Shown here: one piece after another, positions 45,201 to 48,487 of the stretch
Layout: each line of letters starts with the position of its first letter
Position numbering within the stretch: the first letter of the stretch is position 1
DNA from: a virus
Reading direction: 5' to 3' (one strand)
DNA length: 48,487 nucleotides
IMG/VR virus record: IMGVR_UViG_3300020205_000140
Coordinates: 1-48,487 of that record
Position numbers and translations under genes: made by a program
The notes under the pieces: generated by a model
Seen by the model: only the letters and a program-made list of their open reading frames with translations
Told to the model about the DNA's origin: nothing
The model's database searches: none

Positions 45201-47395
45201 TTGTAACAAATATGCTTGCTGAGAATGCATTGGCAATTACAGGATTAATTCCAGGAATGGTTGTTACTCAAGACGTAGCAACTGGACCAACTAACAATGC
45301 ATCAATCAGTGGGGGTGTTGCAACTATTGCTGAAGTAATCAGTGCAACTAGTATACGAATTACACTATCAGCAGGATCTATCAGTGCAGGTAAGATAATA
45401 TTTACTGCGGCAGGCGGCAATGACACAACTGGTGACGGTGGTGGTATTACAGTCAAAGCGGCAGCTAATAAGACCTTAATATGGGTTGCCGCAACCAACC
45501 GTTGGACTACTAACGTTGGTTTTGAAACAACCACAGGAATTGAGAATACTCCAATTGGTATAAACAGCAGAGCTAGTGCTAAGTTCTTAGACGTTGATCT
45601 AAATGGCAACTTAACTATAGGTGATGCTGATGCTGATACTATAACTGTTAATTCGCAGTTTGTAACTGGTACCAAACTAAAAACAGCCAAAGCTCTTACT
45701 AATACATTAAGCATGTCGGCATATGATGTTGACGGAACTGCTTATGTAGATTTAGTTAAACTAACTGCGGCTAACTTACCTAAGTTAGAAATTACATCAG
45801 TTGATGTTGGTACTATTACTAATATGAGTATTGGTTCAAGTAACCACTCTACTGGTAAATTTACAACATTGGACACTACTGATACAGCTACATTTGGTGC
45901 CGAAGTAACGATGACTGCCGCCAATAAGAATGTAACATTTAGTCCAAGCGGCACTGGAACTGTTAAATTAGAGCCAGCTGCCGCAATGAGTTTAAAATCA
46001 ACAGCATCATCTGTTACCATTACTTCATTCGATACAGGTAATATGGATGGCGTTGCTATCGGTGTTACCAATGCCAAGGATGGCACATTTGTTAACTTAA
46101 ATGCTAGTAATCTAATAAGATTTACCGACGCTACTGACGCGGCGGCATTGACCTTTGCTGGCACGCCGAGTGCGGTTAACAACTGGTCTACAGTAACTGG
46201 TGCTGTAAAAGTCACTGGTGGTATGCTAGTGCAGAAATCTCTGCGTGTCGGTGGTACTATATATGCTCCAGCATTTGACGGATCATTTACTGGTAATGCT
46301 AGTAGCGCAACACAAGTTAAAACACAAACTGCCGCTGATGCCGCTGGACCGTATTACATAACACTTGTTGACTCTAACAATACTGATGCTACTAATGAAA
46401 CAGTTTATACTGACGGGTCACTAAGCTACAATGCCAGCACAAATACACTAACAGTTGACAATGTTAGTGGTACTGCTAGTAAAGCTACAAACTTAACAGG
46501 TGGAGTACTAGGATCAATTCATTATCAGTCGGCGGCTGCTACATCTGCAATCCTAGCGCCAAACATAACTACAACAGCCAAATATCTAAAGTCTGTAGGT
46601 GATGGTGCGGCTGGTACTGCACCTACTTGGACACAAGTGGCTGCGGGAGATATTAATGGGCTTGGTGATGCGATTGATGCTAAGATTGGTACTGGTACAA
46701 CTATTCTAGCCAATGCGACAAGTGCTGACAAATTGAAGACTGCTCGTACTATTACATTTAGTGGTGGCTCCACCGGCAGTGTATCATTTGATGGTAGTGC
46801 CGATGTTACGGTTTCACTAACTGCCAGTGCAAGTGGTGCATCAACAGTAGCAATCATAGATGAAGGTAGCGCAAGTACTGCCAGATACTTGACATTTACT
46901 GCTCAGGGTACAGCCGGCCAGGCCTCTATGGGTATTGACGGTGATTTGACCTACAAACCAAGTACAAGTACATTAACTGCTAGTGTCTTTGCAGGTAATG
47001 CTACTACTGCTAATTACGGTGACTTGGCTGAAAAATATCTAGCAGATGCAGAATATGAAGAAGGTACTGTTCTAATATTTGGCGGCGAACAAGAAGTGAC
47101 TCAAAGCACAGTCTTTAATGATCGTAGAGTTGCGGGTGTTATATCTCTAAAAGCGGCACATACCATGAATAACCTGTTAGCTGGTGACCATGTGGCAGTT
47201 GTTGCTCTACAAGGGCGTGTGCCAGTTAAAGTTATTGGGCGTGTACAAAAAGGCGACCTACTAGTATCTAGTGGTAAGCCAGGATACGCAATTGTTAATA
47301 ACGATCCAAAAGTTGGTACAGTCATTGGTAAATCATTAGCAGTAAAAACAACAGACGGCGAAGGCGTTGTCGAAGCTGTTGTAGGTAAACATTAA
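33248..47395 (+). CDS. Giant virion / tail-fibre protein, 4715 aa
   Basis: This is the largest gene in the window. The N-terminus (VDIGVEGNDGTGDSIREGFRKTNENF) is a virion unit shared with the 264-aa protein at 47407. A beta-helix-like segment lies near 420-510 (IFIESGNYFEDYPIRLPRN). Six copies of the CxRDxGxxIDAVxYD module follow, three clear with cysteines at about 1308, 1461 and 1802, and three divergent near 655, 885 and 1045. Later parts hold three GQLVTGTGVPADTYV-type copies, a DGFFRVGRFFTVDQGTG block and ADKNI/GDGGGIT units, and the end (DLAEKYLADAEYEEGTVL, about D4592) matches the 3705-aa C-terminus. I prefer ATG 33248 to a TTG at 33236, since the TTG forms its ribosome site. It is presumed to be a baseplate or long-fibre component. 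No enzyme motif is clear. Confidence 0.88.
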   Translation: MARKIVDIGVEGNDGTGDSIREGFRKTNENFKEIYAVFGQEGTLSFLSLGDVEAGQRENYSAIANQLPIVNSQGNGIKFKPLVGASGLTITYPEDPADPNYNKIVLTQQRAVTELGSADAAGKFGNAVDAQGYVFGNIADPTQANVLNWNTQFERSGQTVIGAEKFPVPLGFADNRYINKGTVPGELADAMVGYLAVPAGASGDQVAQAGETVLKAGATMSGKLFLSDHPGDLAGAGNPIGLDDKQAATKYYVDTTAYSSKVNLYVSTSGDDSQRKTPVGKEGRAFAYAYASLVAACLKAEQLIDESPWETGPYRQLIAYGGAKYYSEITPGGIIIGGGLNGTTRIKFTNDNGSPVDQGIANNRDIIPGKLIVGRNSGARGFIVKYGTIDDTDYVDLRDVTGSFTVGENLFFDQAVKRLEITIFIESGNYFEDYPIRLPRNCSIVGDEFRRTVIRPADRVSRSPWAGTWFYRDLTFDNLTIAETNWGYHYLSDPTNKASTPKNNKDLDVFLCNDATIVRQISAQGHGGFMMVLDPNGQILTKSPYCQQSGCFSGSLNKQAFRGGQYVDGQAGSMPVTSVSTNLDKTEITVTDAFRVPQTPTAFFVKGKRYKIDTFTDNGLGYRGARELLLLNKEFIVAETIAYIDDVITPTFTYDAVRFSQAVGYIINAVAWDIVFDSNVQSILISQEYFVRTNYTSFPSEKVQTLVALEFVKESLVSLLSTNATAAARAGAKMDVILQILTNGIEDRNILDATSWSYSGTTITVTKSSGHGLNAGWSVKIVDATATTNAPNGTFNVASIVNANTFTYTVANAPTGTAGGTLRFTSSPVPIRSIPNPPVDPQALPATTLGIQNSLALLIANRELIKAEYIAYIQTYYSDFLFGSIGVTGYLRDADRIVNAVIYDSIYGGTSQTVLVSKNFFDLEGKSTISTEVTQIYTALEWIRDVAKQVVTNTLITGLLQVSVPQVRGTAGTSTIATTIEDNFNSVVTAVRFGIDTLPTISYPRIDNVSTSLQSAKSLLDINSGNIRSNTISFINNKYLYDVAAAQRDIRFLVDDLAHDIVYTGDLKMVEHGLGYFVGDAKLVSDPERPRTLAILDYIQDLALAIVDNVSIPNPQLIKVGSLVIGQTYKINNPGSTIWTALGSADNLHNTVFTATATGTVNATQFVVGRTYTIVSRGTLPNLTNYISIGSSSNAVGTSFVATAVGTGTGTATQGTGDARLNNGNDFYRRQFGISQTIQLISSGAGPATIVPSLTWVNTNLVNAFQKLQDDKSIIQAAVITWINDNIASNVNNPNSIWYGFTYNSGTCSRDIGYVIDAVGYDMMFNSNFRSIKAGMAYYRGVVSAALVRSSQLPQTIASFDYLKNYLLSTITSATYGTPANTRIGDKMDVFASVLTNGIGSLPAFTLPDPTGFSIDYSNARRLISDNKPFIIDEITSWIAAQVIGSITPFTTQFQYDSVKCARDVGYIVDAILYDLTYGGNLETIVAARAYFVGVETTLGAGQKLPTLAAYARLKEVIGKVAQAVTVLDKNTAIFQTTAVSGGGAGTSVAFAQARVEDIIKQINITAVDSKPQLESLISTTREMVANTKPAGYISAKNLLVANRAFIQAEVFHYLKNTYTFTITQTTNNQLVTASTAKMRVGMPVKFSGIDPFEQTILSASTPLLVDGKYVVTFEFVRQPVRPDSTKEYEIQGNANGLYNLIVPVAVVPDQSTTDTTTTSITVVYPFNPGVFDFANQTTIRVSGGTFGGVNRDAKYYVKQVVSGTNFTISETISGGTPGSVFALDSDTGTMYCAFAFDEATCRRDTGFLVSNISTDILYGGRYNTIKSGKRYLVASSVLVVTEQSVECRAGITYIDTLAQRIINNQAPLVNYQTLNNVNPNDVVTQVTDTNATGGLAAGTTITGLVQLVNDIILNGKLWAEDTDNIPDAVVYPKYVLQLNQDTPYSTEVSGPLPDELVMQAAGNGSMLSNDWTQLNDLAYGLVATNNGLIETVSVFTYYCWTAYYACNGGQIRSVAGSNANGEYALVAEGSDPFEVPDSANLADDMPQVARIYKSGPFAAEMAKTKTTIYIDTFKYLPYNVSEIEINHGYTVVDGAITDIGITRYEVAGIVDASGTYFSTNQPVGSAATFNSGTGKYRVEFSFPAKTYIPDTGRYYTITGNSNSAYNNNLTGWLCVASTTNTITLEFTSVNPGTFGTITATTLKLKSGTILRLNLNTSGTNDTSSTGLQDALTDNQLVTIRPNQNFKFYNVDNISPTRPSTALTFRGDPLDNANAPVYRVLAFNTKDPLSNPMTLTFNTLERASSSGNVITVGSTLPIRAGMTISILSGTGSVSQSTTVIAVTSDTTFTVSPTPAVALSNATIQAVSPTQNDIILTFDSGYNYIGLVIDPDHNTLTEAQAGIDGGSTTRTLGSRQGDQYLSIRKINSANELQRILTGQMCFAWNGRVHRISNYIVRTISSTENYGIIQLKEVTLDGSRSYQDISGYGSTGIAAPTRPGEGYNVSAALYNIDDQLITYSISGLETAPNAARFTGAISTTTLTVSNITAGSMLVGSTITGITGTSVTTDTRITAQLTCSAASIYSSTASGTSGSFTITLSAGSANILAGQFVSGNAATIAGLPTNTYVTNVSSTTITLSNALTSNISTTVYFFTAGLAGTYSVNNSQSVTSQLMGVHYTVYGNSNTSYNIAGPILTSTYQSLTIAAAKATVVGSVSGLFLTVNYLSGNSIQLGQNISGTGLSAGTFVVSQSSGTPGGVGVYLLNTVASILTPTFTAAINNGGGGSGTILDVSAVASGTILVGADIQKTSGSGVTTGTTITGQLTGVTAFTTTATGTVGTNILAVASVGTPPAGIIVGQLVTGTGVPADTYVKEINITGIQLTRVLTAAATGGSYIFATAGGVGTYSVDVGQLVTSGEMKASFVAIPGIFGPTSATRIFPTEKLYNPSLVQDNTITIRTGLSADEPTDIIINISTCRVTGHDFSDIGTGGYNQSNYPNKVYGAGKAKNQKKEVAERGTGRVFWVATDQDGFFRVGRFFTVDQGTGTVTFAASLALSNLDGLGFKRGRAISEFSDDDTFQDLSDTKVPTENAIDGYINRRLGIDRNNIVISEGTLGAGFLDRNGILEMNANLRLGGRYVENLGEITSTTPFNYAVTKRYVDNQQLSDTFVDVDGRLNNDLLIYNSDRATPEWVNARSSSSNSQIYVELIADKELDIRVKRETITNSQIKEDANISQNKLDINVANEQRNQGVLLSSVQLSSGYTVSTADAPTGKSPHWLVKLSVSGTPELLSSNTWYTVSGNSNLNYNGKFFCVSSSLRVGGANAYVILEYPENPGVFGGTTTTVTPWETTITSQLAHGLVAGDNVLITNSVVAAVNVSANGTINSRQLTLAVQNSGVGTGQLVTGTGVPADTYVASVDGANVTLTERLTTTGSGSYSFASNINGNWLVKSVPTTSSFVISLDTRISGAFTLTTARATKLGLSTFNNSQFAVTNGFVSLETSLTDSVTAAINANSNIVTISSSDMTKINIGSVITIRSGAGTVTVPTTALANPTGIDNGVQPQPMTVTAITSATTFTVSVAFNGTGSAASAILNVISGVPLSSIQQIETDRIIGNLSGTRTSPNTVTTGQVVKAGDGIKNIQFNDALLADVSVRGIMSVMTIDTDNPHKNTYGVWNVTKTGAGNSVVRTTNEGAIEATQYILDGQRAIDSSVGANIDLYTPGQAKFLTASGNSGVAAQPNISIGTFTTSVNTTATRNDSGAITVTSIANMYIGQEVTLSGSTVLGFTAGTYYIVSINSGTNRITVSTSDTLSPVFVGITALGTMTITGTAINPGVLNGQVYVPKLKAYGTVTFNPVNANISLQPRSTNGSDGTITVYPAVNGSINNMAIGAISESTGKFTTVEITSVTDAVNSTTGPLKVAGGAAIAKKLFVGGNFEVTGDTLVTGNLTVKGVTTTVNSNTVNIADKNIVLAGVTTSPKISGDIDASGIVTNMLAENALAITGLIPGMVVTQDVATGPTNNASISGGVATIAEVISATSIRITLSAGSISAGKIIFTAAGGNDTTGDGGGITVKAAANKTLIWVAATNRWTTNVGFETTTGIENTPIGINSRASAKFLDVDLNGNLTIGDADADTITVNSQFVTGTKLKTAKALTNTLSMSAYDVDGTAYVDLVKLTAANLPKLEITSVDVGTITNMSIGSSNHSTGKFTTLDTTDTATFGAEVTMTAANKNVTFSPSGTGTVKLEPAAAMSLKSTASSVTITSFDTGNMDGVAIGVTNAKDGTFVNLNASNLIRFTDATDAAALTFAGTPSAVNNWSTVTGAVKVTGGMLVQKSLRVGGTIYAPAFDGSFTGNASSATQVKTQTAADAAGPYYITLVDSNNTDATNETVYTDGSLSYNASTNTLTVDNVSGTASKATNLTGGVLGSIHYQSAAATSAILAPNITTTAKYLKSVGDGAAGTAPTWTQVAAGDINGLGDAIDAKIGTGTTILANATSADKLKTARTITFSGGSTGSVSFDGSADVTVSLTASASGASTVAIIDEGSASTARYLTFTAQGTAGQASMGIDGDLTYKPSTSTLTASVFAGNATTANYGDLAEKYLADAEYEEGTVLIFGGEQEVTQSTVFNDRRVAGVISLKAAHTMNNLLAGDHVAVVALQGRVPVKVIGRVQKGDLLVSSGKPGYAIVNNDPKVGTVIGKSLAVKTTDGEGVVEAVVGKH
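41005..43575 (+). repeat. Dispersed protein module in the 4715-aa gene (three copies)
   Basis: Three segments (about 41005-41270, 41725-42000 and 43374-43575) each encode a unit of the form VG..GQ.V.G.G.PADTYV, then a VTLT/ITLS strand, LT...SYSFA and an end. The second and third share GQLVTGTGVPADTYV. They are diverged copies, not recent ones. Confidence 0.7.
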
Positions 47396-47406
47396 AGGAA
47401 ACAACT

Positions 47407-48201
47407 ATGCCAGTTCCATTTGAAATTCAAGATAATCTTGTTAGTGTCGGGCAAGTTGCCAACGACGGTACAGGTGATAATCTTAGAGAAGCATTTTTAA
47501 AAATTAACGGAAACTTTTTATATCTAGGTAATAGATTAGGAACAGACCCTAGTGGCGCCAATGTGGGAACCACTGGAGAATCAGTTTTTAAAGAAGTTGT
47601 AGATTTTCAATATCGATTTAGAAAAATTGATGCTGACGGTAATCTGCGTGTAAGACTGGTAGGCGATGTTATTACCCTAGACTTTAGACCTAATAGCGCA
47701 GTCAACTTTCTTGGGCAAAATATTACCAATGCTGGTTCAGTAACTGCTACAAGTTTTACAGGACCATTAACTGGTAATGTTACAGGAACAGTAACTGGCA
47801 ATGCTGGATCTGTTACTAACGGTGTTTACACTACAGGCGATCAAACAATAAGCGGAGTTAAGACATTTAATTCCACAATAACTGGTAGTGTTACTGGCAA
47901 TGCAGGTACCGTTACTAACGGCGTTTATACCAATGGCAATCAGACTATTGACGGCTTTAAAACATTTACACAACCTATAACAGGGCTACTATCCGGTAAC
48001 GTAACCGGGCTAATTAGAAGTCCAAACGAAACTGCTTATGTGGATGTAAGTAACCTAGAAAGACGAATAAATACATTTGACTATGGAGTTATCAATCCAG
48101 TGTTTGTGGATCCTATAAGCTATTACTTGTATGCAGTAGGAACAGATATGGGCACATTCAATAACCCTAGCGAATTTGGCATAGACGCTGGAACATTATA
48201 A
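47407..48201 (+). CDS. Fibre protein, 264 aa
   Basis: The N-terminus SVGQVANDGTGDNLREAFLKI, followed by NGNFLYLGNRLG, matches the start of the 4715-aa protein, suggesting a shared docking unit. A 33-residue repeat (VTGNAGSVTNGVYTTGDQT, then VTGNAGTVTNGVYTNGNQT) forms the shaft. The C-terminus (INTFDYGVINPVFVDPISYYLYAVGTD) is aromatic and may be a tip or attachment end. It starts 12 nt after the giant gene with AAAGGA upstream, so it is co-transcribed. It is plausibly a second fibre or a partner for the 4715-aa protein. Confidence 0.85.
   Translation: MPVPFEIQDNLVSVGQVANDGTGDNLREAFLKINGNFLYLGNRLGTDPSGANVGTTGESVFKEVVDFQYRFRKIDADGNLRVRLVGDVITLDFRPNSAVNFLGQNITNAGSVTATSFTGPLTGNVTGTVTGNAGSVTNGVYTTGDQTISGVKTFNSTITGSVTGNAGTVTNGVYTNGNQTIDGFKTFTQPITGLLSGNVTGLIRSPNETAYVDVSNLERRINTFDYGVINPVFVDPISYYLYAVGTDMGTFNNPSEFGIDAGTL
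47791..47969 (+). repeat. Two direct repeats, period 99 nt, in the 264-aa gene
   Basis: Segments beginning GTAACTGGCAATGC at 47791 and GTTACTGGCAATGC at 47890 are similar over about 78 nt and encode the 33-residue shaft repeat. Confidence 0.85.
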
Positions 48202-48212
48202 CGGAGAATACA

Positions 48213-48487
48213 ATGGCATTACAAATTAGACGCGGACTAACAACAGATAGAACAGGCAAGACATTTGCCGAAGGTGAGTTAGTTTACGATACGCAAGAAA
48301 AAGCAATATACATCGGCGATGGAACTACCCTTGGTGGTAGACCTGCATCATCTTATACTGACGAGAGAGCTGTTGATGCAGTTGGCTTGGCCCTTGTTGC
48401 CGGCACTGGAAATGTTGTTTTTACCTATGGTAATACAGAAGATACTGCAAATAAGATTAATGCCAATGTTACATTAGATGGTATTGG
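48213..48487 (+). CDS. Start of a further fibre gene (partial)
   Basis: ATG 48213 has ACGGAGAATACA upstream and the frame stays open to the window edge (91 codons). The first 45 residues (LQIRRGLTTDR, then FAEGELVYDTQEKAIYIGDGTT) match the N-terminal unit of phage tropism-determinant and other fibre proteins, with the IRRG and GDGTT signatures. The rest is not in the window. It continues the fibre operon that begins at 33248. Confidence 0.8.
   Translation, partial: MALQIRRGLTTDRTGKTFAEGELVYDTQEKAIYIGDGTTLGGRPASSYTDERAVDAVGLALVAGTGNVVFTYGNTEDTANKINANVTLDGI

Noticed and set aside
1-48487. tRNA genes, integrase or insertion sequences
   Set aside because: I saw no cloverleaf, integrase, transposase or terminal repeat. 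A tRNA scan would be the decisive test.

Overview
The window is one stretch of a tailed-phage genome, most likely a large T4-like myovirus of an aquatic bacterium. Three things support this. The genes are tightly packed, mostly on the + strand, with overlapping stop and start codons. Structural genes are preceded by T4-type late promoter motifs (TATAAATA / GATAAATA). The virion proteins are giant and carry modules I know from T4-like cyanophages and related marine phages. The sequence is AT-rich by eye. I see no photosynthesis genes, tRNAs, insertion sequences, CRISPR arrays or integrase, and the host cannot be named from this window.

Layout. 1-3950: the end of an upstream gene, a terminator, a QueC-like PP-loop enzyme, then small accessory enzymes (CX5R phosphatase, HExxH metalloprotein, metallophosphoesterase, P-loop kinase) mixed with short unknown genes. 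4025-6973: a DUF3307-like membrane protein, a DexA-like exonuclease, an AbrB-like protein fused by ATGA overlap to a phage translation initiation factor IF-1, and an FkbM-type methyltransferase. 7065-18162: nucleic-acid and metabolic genes including an HNH-like protein, an ATP-dependent DNA ligase, a second metallophosphoesterase, ClpP and a 2OG-Fe(II) oxygenase, with many unknowns. 18230-30912: a 3705-aa virion/tail-fibre protein and a 507-aa companion. 31047-32631: a QueD-like enzyme and a UV-damage endonuclease. 32624-33176: two small minus-strand genes, one a Lys/Ala/Pro-rich histone-like protein. 33248 to the end: a 4715-aa virion protein, a 264-aa fibre protein and the start of a third fibre gene.

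Two promoter classes are visible. The first is a near-perfect bacterial sigma70 promoter, TTGAC(A/T)-N17-TATAAT, in front of early or accessory transcription units. The second is the T4 late type. The most striking signal is that several promoters of both classes sit so close to the start codon (TATAAT-N6-ATG three times, TAAATA-N5/6-ATG three times) that their mRNAs should be leaderless. The same phage carries its own IF-1. Two promoters are also nested inside terminator hairpins, and one of these probably begins with a 10-codon leaderless leader peptide overlapping the UV-endonuclease start.

How the genes may work together: QueC and QueD are two steps towards preQ0, which suggests a 7-deazaguanine DNA modification or a boost to host queuosine. 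The ligase, exonuclease, kinase, phosphoesterases and UV endonuclease fit DNA replication, repair and nucleic-acid salvage. ClpP, IF-1 and the AbrB-like protein suggest control of host protein turnover and translation. The second half of the window builds the adsorption apparatus. These roles are inferred from family membership only.
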